Shown here: positions 1 through 5,047 of the stretch, piece by piece | Layout of the letters: each line of letters starts with the position of its first letter | Position numbering within the stretch: the stretch's first letter is position 1 | NCBI GenBank assembly: GCA_003506735.1 | Contig: DNYS01000236.1 | Span: forward strand, 25,698-30,744 | Length of the DNA: 5,047 bases | Direction of reading: 5' to 3' | From: Nitrospinota bacterium | GTDB lineage: Bacteria > UBA8248 | Program-made: the position numbers and the translations under genes | The notes under the pieces: model-generated | The model's database searches: none | What the model saw: only the letters and a program-made list of their open reading frames with translations | What the model was told of the DNA's origin: nothing

Positions 1-109
1 CTTGCCGAAGCGGTGCAATAGACCGTTCCGCTTTTAAACGCAACGGAGGATCGCTCCGCCGCAACGGCGGAAATATCCGGGATAAAAGCGGAAAAATTTC
101 AGGAAAAAA
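1..109. other. Intergenic stretch with nested inverted repeats; possible 3' end of a plus-strand gene
   Basis: No complete gene is visible. Read on the plus strand, the first 21 bases encode Leu-Ala-Glu-Ala-Val-Gln followed by TAG at 19-21. They could be the tail of a gene entering from the left and converging on the racemase gene, but seven codons are too few to identify it. The rest is structured: an 11-bp perfect inverted repeat (26-36 with 83-93) encloses a CCGCCG-CAA-CGGCGG hairpin at 56-70 and a competing CGGAG/CTCCG hairpin at 44-58. Between two convergent genes such a structure would fit a transcription end. However, no clear T-run follows the stems on either strand, so a standard intrinsic terminator is not shown. 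Confidence 0.4.
26..93. repeat. Perfect 11-bp inverted repeat enclosing GC-rich hairpins
   Basis: TTCCGCTTTTA at 26-36 is the exact reverse complement of TAAAAGCGGAA at 83-93. The 46 bp between them contain a 6-bp stem with a 3-nt loop (56-61 with 65-70) and an alternative 5-bp stem (44-48 with 54-58). These two share bases 56-58, so they cannot form together. The whole could fold as a long stem capped by a small hairpin. Its place downstream of the racemase stop codon suggests a 3'-end or bidirectional transcription-end structure. That role is inferred from position only. Confidence 0.5.
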
Positions 110-780
110 TCAAACCGGACCTTTGACCAGGGAAAACTGTTCTTTGAGCCGTGCGACGGCGCTGTCCGGGCTGGTGAGCACTTTGGAGGCCACTTTCGCG
201 GCCACCCGGGAAAGGGCCGGCGCCATGGAGAATTGACCCAGCATCACCACATCCCAGGGCGGACACTGGCTGACCGCCTCGACGATCAAGGTATCGTGTC
301 TTTCCCGATCCCCCGAGGCAAGGACCTTCATAGCATCGGGAATGAAACAAACGTCCGTCTCGATTTTCTGGACCGCCCTGCGCTCATTTCGCCGAGTTCC
401 TTGAGGATGGACCGGATGGATGGCTCGAAAGTCGCGACGAGCCGGATGCGCGATCCGGCCGCCAAGGCTTCCTCGAGCATCGCCTCGTTGAGCTTGAGTA
501 CGGGGATTTCCATCGAGGAGCGGGCCGATTCGATGGCCTCTCCAAAGGCCGAACAGGAGAACAGGATAGCATCCGCACCGCCCGCTTTCGCGAATCGGGC
601 GAGCCGCCCGACGCGAGTCATCAAGGCCGGCGTGAGTTCACCCGCTTTTTCCAAATCCACACTCAGGGACTCATCCAGCAGGCTGATCGTGTCCGCTTCG
701 GGCCAAAGGCGATCGAAGGCTTCCTCGATGGGCGTTACCGCGGCGCGGGTGGCATGTATGACGGCTACACAAGGTTCCAT
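110..780 (-). CDS. Aspartate/glutamate racemase family protein, interrupted by a frameshift
   Basis: Two minus-strand frames join into one protein of about 223 residues, the normal length for this family. The first (780 down to about 373) gives residues 1-136 from the start MEPCVAVIHAT. It includes the first catalytic-cysteine motif ILFSCSAFG (Cys76) and the NEAM and ATFEPS segments. The second (about 373 down to 110) continues with VQKIETDVCFIPDAM, then LGQFSMAPA and LTSPDSAV, and stops at TGA 112-110. Restoring one base near 371-378 reads straight through. Without it, the first frame runs into unrelated residues and stops at 330-328. Where classical Asp/Glu racemases carry the second cysteine there is Gln183. 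From memory, a related uncharacterised subfamily also has Gln there, so a two-cysteine racemase mechanism should not be assumed. The substrate is unknown. There is no link to the B12 genes beyond adjacency. ATG 780 has only a weak ribosome site (GGAA about 13 nt upstream). It is either a recent pseudogene or a sequence error. Confidence 0.8.
371..378 (-). other. Frameshift point in the racemase gene
   Basis: On the minus strand the reading passes from Gly-Arg (codons GGG CGG, ending at 373) to Val-Gln-Lys (GTC CAG AAA, beginning at 373). The two frames share one base, so a single base appears to be missing (or two gained) in the short tract GCAGGGCGGTCC. Family-like sequence lies on both sides of this point, and each frame loses it on crossing. 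No slippery heptamer or stimulatory structure typical of programmed frameshifting is evident. Confidence 0.7.
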
Positions 781-1099
781 TTATCGGGCGTTCCATATCT
801 CAAACTTGAAAAATAACCGAACCGCGAATTTTAGAAAAAACCATTCGCAAATTGCAACCGAAACTTCACTCCCGAGAAAAAAAACAGCGGCATTCCGGGA
901 GGTTTTCGAAATAAGTGCCGTCGATTTTTGTGAGGATTTACCTTATAAAACCCACCATTCATTGAGAGCCATCTTCGCAATCATGCTTACGGGCCCTTGA
1001 GCCGAAGCAGCTGCCGAGGAATCTCTCTTTTCTATTTATACTGGCGCCCCGAATGACCGACTGGAAATTCGAGGGTATACTGGATCCCGCGCCCATTGA
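781..1099. other. Gene-free, AT-richer stretch between cobS and the racemase gene
   Basis: I see no credible gene here. A plus-strand frame stays open through the region, but it is the antisense of the racemase gene continued to the right, with no family resemblance and no ribosome site. The base composition is visibly richer in A and T than the genes on either side. Structures seen are GCGAAT/ATTCGC (824-829 with 843-848), CTCCCG/CGGGAG around an A-rich loop (869-874 with 896-901), and the octamer TATACTGG repeated 39 bp apart (1037-1044 and 1076-1083). No convincing terminator follows the cobS stop codon at 1100. The region probably holds the end of the cob transcript and the start of the racemase transcript. 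Confidence 0.6.
828..857 (-). promoter_or_regulatory. Candidate sigma-70-type promoter for the racemase gene
   Basis: Read on the minus strand, TTGCAA (857-852) is followed after 18 bases by TAAAAT (833-828), which matches the -10 consensus at five of six positions; the -35 matches at four of six. A transcript would start near 821, leaving a leader of about 40 nt before ATG 780. The AT-rich setting makes chance matches likely, so this is tentative. Confidence 0.35.
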
Positions 1100-1882
1100 T
1101 CAAGGATACAAAACGCACCACTCCGACAGTTTCGCCAGCTCCCGGCCCGCCATCGCAGCCGCCGTCAATATCAACGCCTCCACCAGTTCGCTTCCTGCGC
1201 CCAGGAGGTCTCCGGTGATTCCCCCCAAGCGGCGCCGGCACCAGAGCCCGTAACCCTTCGCGGCGAGCCATCCCCCCGCGAGGGCCAGCCCGCCCGCCGG
1301 GCCGCAAAATAGGAGCAGCAAAACCAAAGCACCGAGCAAAGCCCCCCACCGGTGGGAAGGCCGCGCGCCATTCACAAAAGAGGCGGCGGTTCCCCCCTCC
1401 GGGCGGGCATAGGGCAGCCACGCCGCCCATTCCACCTGCATCCCCCTGGAGATGATCGCGGCGGCGATGATCCACACGAAAGCGCCCGCCGAAACGAGGC
1501 GCGCCAGCGAAACCCATTTGATCAGCAACACTGCAACGATCGCCGTGACGCCGAACGCCCCGGTGGCGGAGTCTTTCATGATCGCCAGCGTTTTTTTTCT
1601 GTCCCCCCCGCCCCCGAAACCGTCCGCCCAGTCGGCCAGCCCATCCAGGTGAATCGCCCGGGTCAAAACGATTCCGCCCGCCAGGGCGGCTGCCGCCGCG
1701 CCGCCCGGCCAGTGGCCACCGGACAACTCATTCGTTACCAGGGCCAGGGCCGCGAAAAGGCTGCCCAAAACGCCGCCCACCACCGGGAACCAAGGCAGCG
1801 AGGATGCCATCTCCCCGGCATCCCTTCCCGGCACGGGCAAAATCGTCAGGGTCCGGAACGCCGTGACCAGCCCCCACGTCAT
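1100..1882 (-). CDS. cobS: Adenosylcobinamide-GDP ribazoletransferase (cobalamin synthase)
   Basis: CobS (CobV in the Pseudomonas naming) joins adenosylcobinamide-GDP to alpha-ribazole or its 5'-phosphate, giving adenosylcobalamin or its phosphate. It is an integral inner-membrane protein. The 260 residues are slightly longer than the usual 245-255. The family pattern is complete: FRTLTILPVPG near the start, WFPVVGG (31-37), the conserved acidic motif HLDGLADWADG (78-88), then DRKKTLAIMKDS and TGAFGV (94-112), WLPYARPEG (155-163) and GGITGDLLGAGSEL (220-233). Several long hydrophobic stretches (about 33-50, 112-145, 180-205 and 232-245) fit a multi-spanning membrane protein. ATG 1882 overlaps the cobT stop as ATGA, which fixes the start and implies coupled translation. 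It is the last gene of cobU-cobT-cobS. A run of eight A and a run of seven G lie in the motif-coding part, yet the frame is intact. Confidence 0.96.
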   Translation of the reverse strand: MTWGLVTAFRTLTILPVPGRDAGEMASSLPWFPVVGGVLGSLFAALALVTNELSGGHWPGGAAAAALAGGIVLTRAIHLDGLADWADGFGGGGDRKKTLAIMKDSATGAFGVTAIVAVLLIKWVSLARLVSAGAFVWIIAAAIISRGMQVEWAAWLPYARPEGGTAASFVNGARPSHRWGALLGALVLLLLFCGPAGGLALAGGWLAAKGYGLWCRRRLGGITGDLLGAGSELVEALILTAAAMAGRELAKLSEWCVLYP

Positions 1883-2937
1883 GAATGCTCCCCGCTGACC
1901 TCGGCTGAGTCGAAAGTCGCCATTTCATTGTATATTTTGATCGCGGCCTCGATGATCGACATGGCCAACGCCGCGCCCGTCCCCTCGCCCAGGCGCATTC
2001 TCAAATCTAGAACCGGCTCCACGCCAAAGAGCTCCGCGAATACCTTGTGGCCCTTCTCGTGCGAAAGATGGCTGAAATAAAGATAGTCTTTCACTTTCGG
2101 GCACATTCGGCACGCCGCAAGCGCCCCCGCCGAGGAGATGAATCCGTCCACCACGACGGGAATGCGGCATGAGGCCGCACCGAGAATCAGGCCGGCGATT
2201 CCCGCGATTTCCATTCCTCCGAGCGCCGCCAGCGCACCGAGCGGGTCGGCCAGCTTGTCCTTGTGAAGGGCGAGCGCACGCTCGACAATCTCCTTTTTCC
2301 TCGCGAGCGCGGCGTCATCGATTCCGGTCCCGCGGCCGGTGATCTCCCCGGCCTCGCAGGGAAGCAACGCGGCAAAAAGAGCGGCGGCCGGCGTGGTGTT
2401 GGCGATCCCCATCTCGCCCGTGCCGATCAACCCCGCGCCTTCGGACGCCGCTCCCCGCGCCAGATTTATCCCGGCCTCGATCGCTTTTTCCGCCTCATCG
2501 GTCGTCATCGCGGGCTCTTTCGATATGTTGCCGGTCCCGGACCGGACCTTCCGGCGAATGAGCCCATCGGCCCCCTCCATCGGGTTATCGATTCCGATAT
2601 CCACCACCCGGACATCGGCCCCCGCGTGCCGGGCCAGGACATTCACGGCCGCCCCCCCCACAAGAATGTTCCTGACCATTTGGGGGGTCACCTCCTTGGG
2701 ATAGGCCGAAACCCCCTCCTCGGCCACGCCATGATCCCCCGCGAGGGTGAATATGATTTTTTTCCTTATCTCGGGCTTGGTCGTTCCGGTGACGCAGCAA
2801 TACTGAACTGCGAAATCCTCCAGCCGGCCCAGGCTTCCCGGAGGCTTGGTCAGCCGATCCAGGTGCCCGCTGACTTCGGCCTGAAGGGTGCGGTTGACCG
2901 TTGGAATTCGGCCGATGATCTCGGTTATGCCGCTCAT
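1879..2937 (-). CDS. cobT: Nicotinate-nucleotide--dimethylbenzimidazole phosphoribosyltransferase
   Basis: CobT transfers phosphoribose from nicotinate mononucleotide to 5,6-dimethylbenzimidazole (or a similar base), making alpha-ribazole 5'-phosphate, the lower ligand that CobS attaches. It is a soluble, dimeric enzyme in the family. The 352 residues match the usual length of about 350. Visible signatures are LTKPPGSLGRLE (29-40), LAGDHGV (65-71), GTGEMGIANTT (172-182) with Glu175, GTGIDD (203-208), DGFISSAGALAA (264-275) and LRMRLGEGTGAALA (312-325). Glu318 in the last motif corresponds to the catalytic base of the Salmonella enzyme. ATG 2937 overlaps the cobU stop as ATGA, and its own TGA overlaps the cobS start in the same way, so it sits mid-operon with no spacer on either side. 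No key residue is missing. Confidence 0.97.
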   Translation of the reverse strand: MSGITEIIGRIPTVNRTLQAEVSGHLDRLTKPPGSLGRLEDFAVQYCCVTGTTKPEIRKKIIFTLAGDHGVAEEGVSAYPKEVTPQMVRNILVGGAAVNVLARHAGADVRVVDIGIDNPMEGADGLIRRKVRSGTGNISKEPAMTTDEAEKAIEAGINLARGAASEGAGLIGTGEMGIANTTPAAALFAALLPCEAGEITGRGTGIDDAALARKKEIVERALALHKDKLADPLGALAALGGMEIAGIAGLILGAASCRIPVVVDGFISSAGALAACRMCPKVKDYLYFSHLSHEKGHKVFAELFGVEPVLDLRMRLGEGTGAALAMSIIEAAIKIYNEMATFDSAEVSGEHS

Positions 2938-3464
2938 CCTTCCGCCCCTTTCACTTGGAGAGGCAATCCTCCCACCATGAGCACCACGCGGCCAGCCCGG
3001 GCCGCCACCTCTTGGTTCAGGCGGCCCAATTCATCCCGGAACCGGCGGGCCAATGGATTTTCCGGGATAATCCCCATGCCCACCTCGTTTGTCACCAGGA
3101 TCAGGTCAAACGAAAGGTTGCCGAGGTGGGCCAGAAATTCCGAAACCTCCGGAAACGGACCGGCCTTGCCGCCGCTTCGGTGCATGAGATTCCCCAGCCA
3201 GACGGTGAGACAATCCACCACGGCCACCTCACAGGTGTCGGGTATCGAACGGAGAGCGCCGGCCAGATCCACCGGCTCCTCGATGGTCTCGAACGCCTCC
3301 CCCCGTTCGAGCCGGTGCTTTTGTATCCGCACGCGCATCTCATCGTCAAAGGGCTCGGCGGTGGCGATGAATGTCCGGCCCCCGGTGCAGCGCCCGGCCC
3401 ATTCCAGCGCGCACCGGCTTTTCCCGCTTCGCGCGCCGCCCGTGATTAGGCTGATTTTGCTCAT
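2934..3464 (-). CDS. cobU: Bifunctional adenosylcobinamide kinase / adenosylcobinamide-phosphate guanylyltransferase
   Basis: CobU (CobP) phosphorylates adenosylcobinamide and then transfers GMP to it, producing the adenosylcobinamide-GDP used by CobS. The 176 residues are the normal length. The nucleotide-binding loop is GGARSGKS (9-16). FIATAEPFDDEM (32-43) is followed by KHRLERG, in which His50 matches the histidine that becomes guanylylated in Salmonella CobU. The Walker B region is AVVDCLTVWLGN (81-92). The C-terminal half holds the family blocks VTNEVGMGIIPENPLAR (124-140), DELGRLNQ and MVGGLPLQVKG. I chose ATG 3464 because MSKISLITGG aligns with family starts and GGCAGG ends 5 nt upstream. 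A GTG at 3485 in the same frame would add seven residues, but the GAAAGG site overlaps that codon. It is the first gene of cobU-cobT-cobS and overlaps cobT by 4 nt. Confidence 0.95.
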   Translation of the reverse strand: MSKISLITGGARSGKSRCALEWAGRCTGGRTFIATAEPFDDEMRVRIQKHRLERGEAFETIEEPVDLAGALRSIPDTCEVAVVDCLTVWLGNLMHRSGGKAGPFPEVSEFLAHLGNLSFDLILVTNEVGMGIIPENPLARRFRDELGRLNQEVAARAGRVVLMVGGLPLQVKGAEG

Positions 3465-3478
3465 TCGAACCTGCCCAT
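3461..3478 (-). CDS. Possible 5-codon leader ORF (MGRFE) coupled to cobU
   Basis: On the minus strand, ATG at 3478 lies 6 nt after a good ribosome site, GAAAGG (3490-3485). It reads Met-Gly-Arg-Phe-Glu and stops at TGA 3463-3461, which overlaps the cobU ATG as ATGA, the same arrangement as the two downstream gene junctions. The strongest ribosome site before cobU is therefore better placed for this mini-ORF than for cobU itself. It could be a translational-coupling device or simply chance. The peptide is too short to have family support. Confidence 0.3.
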   Translation of the reverse strand: MGRFE

Positions 3479-3528
3479 CACACACCTTTCATCGGGGTTC
3501 GAGTGGAAACCCGCTCGGACCGAAATGC

Positions 3529-3557
3529 TTGACATCCCCAAATCAACAGTGTTAGCT
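3529..3557 (+). promoter_or_regulatory. Candidate sigma-70 promoter for the riboswitch-cobD-cobQ transcript
   Basis: A perfect -35 box TTGACA (3529-3534) is followed after exactly 17 bases by TTAGCT (3552-3557), a weak -10 box. A start near 3564 falls just before the first conserved riboswitch segment, which supports the assignment even though the -10 match is poor. The site lies only about 65 bp from the divergent cobU start codon. Confidence 0.6.
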
Positions 3558-3564
3558 GTCAGAA

Positions 3565-3725
3565 TTCTTGCAGGGTGCCCGCAGGGGGCATTTCCGGGAA
3601 GCCGGTGCGAATCCGGCGCGGTCCCGCCACTGTAATCAGTCATGCGCACTTACGATGCCACTGATGCGAGGCGTTGGGAAGGCAAGTGCGATAAGGGCTG
3701 AGAGCCAGGATATCGGCCTGCGAGA
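3565..3725 (+). ncRNA. Cobalamin (adenosylcobalamin-class) riboswitch aptamer
   Basis: The conserved elements occur in the right order on the plus strand. AGGGTGCCC is followed by a TGCCC/GGGCA hairpin (3576-3580 with 3586-3590) and GGGAA. GCCGG and CCGGC (3601-3605 with 3613-3617) frame the conserved GGTGCGAAT. Then come CCCGCCACTGTAA (3623-3635), the ATCAGT/ACTGAT stem (3635-3640 with 3660-3665), GCCACTGATGCGAGG, TTGGGAAGGC, and the B12 box AGCCAGGATATCGGCCTGC (3703-3721). Binding of adenosylcobalamin to this class normally lowers expression of the downstream gene, so B12 should repress cobD and cobQ. A promoter sits immediately upstream. The exact 5' and 3' ends are uncertain by about 10 nt. 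No stop codon interrupts the cobD frame across the aptamer, so an automatic gene caller could wrongly extend cobD through it. Confidence 0.95.
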
Positions 3726-3966
3726 TGGTTTCGGTTTCTCCTCGTGGATTGGGAGCGCCTGGCGTGAGCCTGCCTTTGCCGTTTTCGTCTCTTGTCACCG
3801 CTTTGGCCCCTCTCCATCCACAACCGAGAATACCCGATCCGGGGGCGGCGCAGCTCTGAAATTTCGCATTTCGGCACAGTCCACCGGGCCGATAAGCGCC
3901 TCGCCCCACCACTCTTTTTCCCATCCACGGATGGATTTTCCACAAATCCCTCTGGAGGCGGCACCG
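3726..3966 (+). promoter_or_regulatory. Long untranslated leader and probable riboswitch expression platform
   Basis: About 240 nt separate the aptamer from the cobD start, with no credible gene. Candidate regulatory pairings near its end are as follows. CGCCTC (3897-3902) can pair perfectly with GAGGCG (3955-3960), covering the cobD ribosome site. CCATCC (3921-3926) pairs with GGATGG (3929-3934), followed by ATTTTC. GGATTT (3933-3938) pairs with AAATCC (3944-3949), which excludes the previous hairpin. A second CCATCCAC copy at 3814-3821 offers GGATGG an alternative partner. Masking of the ribosome site looks more likely than termination because the T-run is short. These are hand-found pairings without energy calculation. 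Confidence 0.4.
3954..3958 (+). promoter_or_regulatory. cobD ribosome binding site
   Basis: GGAGG lies 8 nt before ATG 3967 and decides the cobD start. The other in-frame ATG at 3931 has no ribosome site and would add only 12 residues with no family match. The site can be covered by the upstream CGCCTC (3897-3902). Confidence 0.75.
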
Positions 3967-4935
3967 ATGAAACGAGCGCATGGCGGCGCATCCGACAGAT
4001 CGGTCCTCGACTTCAGTTCGAACGTCAACCCCCTGGGTCCGCCCGAATCCGTGCTGAAAGTCCTGGAGGGGGGCGCGAATCTGATCGCCCGCTACCCGAG
4101 CCCCGGGGCGGATGATTTTTGCGCTGCCATCGGCGAATATTTCGAAATACCGCGTGCGAATGTGCTGGCAGGGAACGGTGCGAGTGACTTAATCTACCTC
4201 ATCACCCGCCTATTCGCGGGCAAATGCGCGCAGGTTCTCACTCCTGCCTTCACCGAGTACGAAGATGCGCTCGAGGCCGCCGGAATCCCGGTGAACGAGG
4301 GCGAGCCCGGCGTGACCTTCCTGGCGAACCCCTCCAGCCCCGAGGGCCGGCTCACCCCGGCCAGCGAAATTCTCCGGCGGCCCGGCCCGCTCGTGGTGGA
4401 TGAATCCTTCATGGACTTCGCCGGAGAGCGCGAATCCCTCCTCGCCCGCGCCGCCACCGATTCCCGGCTCATCGTCCTCCGGTCCATGACGAAATTCTAC
4501 GCCATGCCGGGCCTCCGGCTCGGATATCTGATCTCCTCGACCGAGACCGTCGCCCGCCTCCGGCGCCTCCAGCCCCCCTGGAGCGTCAACGCCCTGGCCG
4601 CCGCCGCCGGCATCGCCGCCCTGGCCGACCGGGACTACGCCCGGCGCACCCTCGAATTGGTTCCGAAGCTTCGCGCCGATCTGGCGTGCGGCCTCGGCAA
4701 TCTGGGGCTCCACCCGCTTCCTTCCGAGGCGAACTTTATCTTGTGCCGCGTCCCGGACGCAGCCCTGATCTGCCGTGAACTCCTCGAATGCGGCATCGCC
4801 GCCCGGAACTGCGACTCGTTCACGGGCCTGGAAAAAAACCGCTACGTCCGCTTCGCCGTCCGGGTGGCCGCGGATAACGAGCGCCTTCTGAGCGCCCTGA
4901 AAGGAATTCAGAGGGAATGCCTTATCAACCGTTGA
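3967..4935 (+). CDS. cobD: L-threonine-O-3-phosphate decarboxylase (compact CobD)
   Basis: CobD (CobC in Pseudomonas naming) is a PLP enzyme of the histidinol-phosphate aminotransferase fold. It decarboxylates L-threonine phosphate to (R)-1-amino-2-propanol phosphate, the linker between the corrin ring and the nucleotide. Visible features of the 322 residues are AHGG (4-7), [14 protein letters not shown] (13-26), RYPSPGADD (42-50), AGNGASD (68-74), ANPSSPEG (120-127) with Asn121, VVDESFMDF (143-151) with Asp146, the PLP lysine Lys176 in [25 protein letters not shown] (204-211) and RYVRFAVR (292-299). This set fits CobD better than HisC, and the B12 neighbours agree. Oddity: against Salmonella CobD (364 residues, recalled) about 27 residues are missing between IPV (107-109) and VTFLANP (116-122), plus about 13 near the N-terminus. 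All active-site residues named above remain. It follows the riboswitch and overlaps cobQ by 19 nt. Confidence 0.93.
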   Translation: MKRAHGGASDRSVLDFSSNVNPLGPPESVLKVLEGGANLIARYPSPGADDFCAAIGEYFEIPRANVLAGNGASDLIYLITRLFAGKCAQVLTPAFTEYEDALEAAGIPVNEGEPGVTFLANPSSPEGRLTPASEILRRPGPLVVDESFMDFAGERESLLARAATDSRLIVLRSMTKFYAMPGLRLGYLISSTETVARLRRLQPPWSVNALAAAAGIAALADRDYARRTLELVPKLRADLACGLGNLGLHPLPSEANFILCRVPDAALICRELLECGIAARNCDSFTGLEKNRYVRFAVRVAADNERLLSALKGIQRECLINR

Positions 4936-5047
4936 TGGTCCAGGGGACCGGCTCCCACGTCGGAAAAAGCGTTCTGACGGCGGCGCTTTGCCGGATATTC
5001 CGGCGGGACGGCATCCGCGTGGCTCCCTTCAAGGCCCAGAACATGTC
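4917..5047 (+). CDS. cobQ: Cobyric acid synthase, N-terminal fragment (cut by window end)
   Basis: CobQ (CbiP) uses glutamine and ATP to amidate four side chains of adenosylcobyrinic acid a,c-diamide, giving adenosylcobyric acid, which then receives the aminopropanol arm. Only the first 43 codons are present, about a tenth of a protein usually near 490 residues. They carry the diagnostic start: [12 protein letters not shown] (7-18), containing the ATP-binding loop of the dethiobiotin-synthetase-like domain, then [20 protein letters not shown] (24-43), close to the family pattern. ATG 4917 lies inside the end of cobD (19-nt overlap), with AAGGA 11 nt upstream. ATG 4935, forming TGATG with the cobD stop, is an alternative start but leaves almost no sequence before the motif. 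Co-transcription with cobD and control by the same riboswitch are inferred. Confidence 0.94.
   Translation, partial: MPYQPLMVQGTGSHVGKSVLTAALCRIFRRDGIRVAPFKAQNM

Noticed and set aside
233..1000. Long open plus-strand frame of 255 codons
   Set aside because: It is antisense to the racemase gene and runs into the AT-rich gap; it has no ribosome site and a low-complexity composition typical of a shadow frame.
1352..2080. Open plus-strand frame opposite cobS and the end of cobT
   Set aside because: It is rich in Arg, Pro and Gly, a typical antisense shadow, and contradicts the clear cobS reading.
3494..3516. GGTTCGAGT, resembling a tRNA T-arm
   Set aside because: The flanking bases do not form the T-stem, and no acceptor, D or anticodon arms can be found around it.
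2263..3555. Open plus-strand frame of 430 codons opposite cobT and cobU
   Set aside because: The minus strand carries two unmistakable B12 enzymes; this frame is open only because of the GC-biased codon use and has no recognisable motif.
3921..3940. Possible intrinsic terminator before cobD (CCATCC/GGATGG then ATTTTC)
   Set aside because: The effective loop leaves only about 5 bp of stem, and the T-run is four bases; it is kept only as part of a possible switching structure.
4210..4713. Open minus-strand frame of 167 codons inside cobD
   Set aside because: It is antisense to the PLP-enzyme motifs of cobD and has Gly/Glu-rich shadow composition.
1..5047. CRISPR array, insertion sequence, defence or phage module
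   Set aside because: No regularly spaced direct repeats, transposase-like proteins or terminal repeats were seen; all identified genes are metabolic.

Overview
This is a cobalamin (vitamin B12) biosynthesis locus from a GC-rich bacterium. Codon-position GC bias is strong, and the genes are bacterial in style, with ATGA stop/start overlaps, Shine-Dalgarno sites and a cobalamin riboswitch. I cannot assign a phylum from the sequence. The layout suits a Gram-negative, probably environmental, lineage that makes B12 itself.

Layout: (1) Positions 1-109 are non-coding apart from a possible 3' end of a plus-strand gene (stop TAG at 19-21). They contain an 11-bp perfect inverted repeat enclosing smaller hairpins. 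(2) Positions 110-780, minus strand: an Asp/Glu racemase-family gene split by a frameshift near 371-378. (3) Positions 781-1099: a relatively AT-rich stretch of about 320 bp with no credible gene; it holds a candidate promoter for the racemase gene. (4) Positions 1100-3464, minus strand: cobU-cobT-cobS, read in that order. Both junctions are 4-nt ATGA overlaps, so this is a tight, translationally coupled operon. (5) Positions 3465-3966: a divergent regulatory region. A 5-codon mini-ORF precedes cobU. On the plus strand lie a TTGACA promoter, a well-conserved cobalamin riboswitch (about 3565-3725) and a long leader of about 240 nt. (6) Positions 3967-5047, plus strand: cobD, then the first 43 codons of cobQ/cbiP, overlapping by 19 nt and cut by the window end.

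How the genes fit together: CobD makes aminopropanol phosphate, the linker of the nucleotide loop. CobQ amidates adenosylcobyric acid. CobU activates adenosylcobinamide to its GDP form, CobT makes alpha-ribazole phosphate from dimethylbenzimidazole, and CobS joins the two halves in the membrane. The window therefore holds most of the late pathway. CbiB, which attaches the aminopropanol arm, and an alpha-ribazole-phosphate phosphatase are not visible and may lie outside. Only the plus-strand arm shows a riboswitch.

I see no undescribed system. The points most worth checking are the racemase frameshift, an unusually short CobD lacking about 27 residues before its Asn-Pro motif, the long riboswitch leader with a possible ribosome-site-masking helix, and the coupled mini-ORF before cobU.
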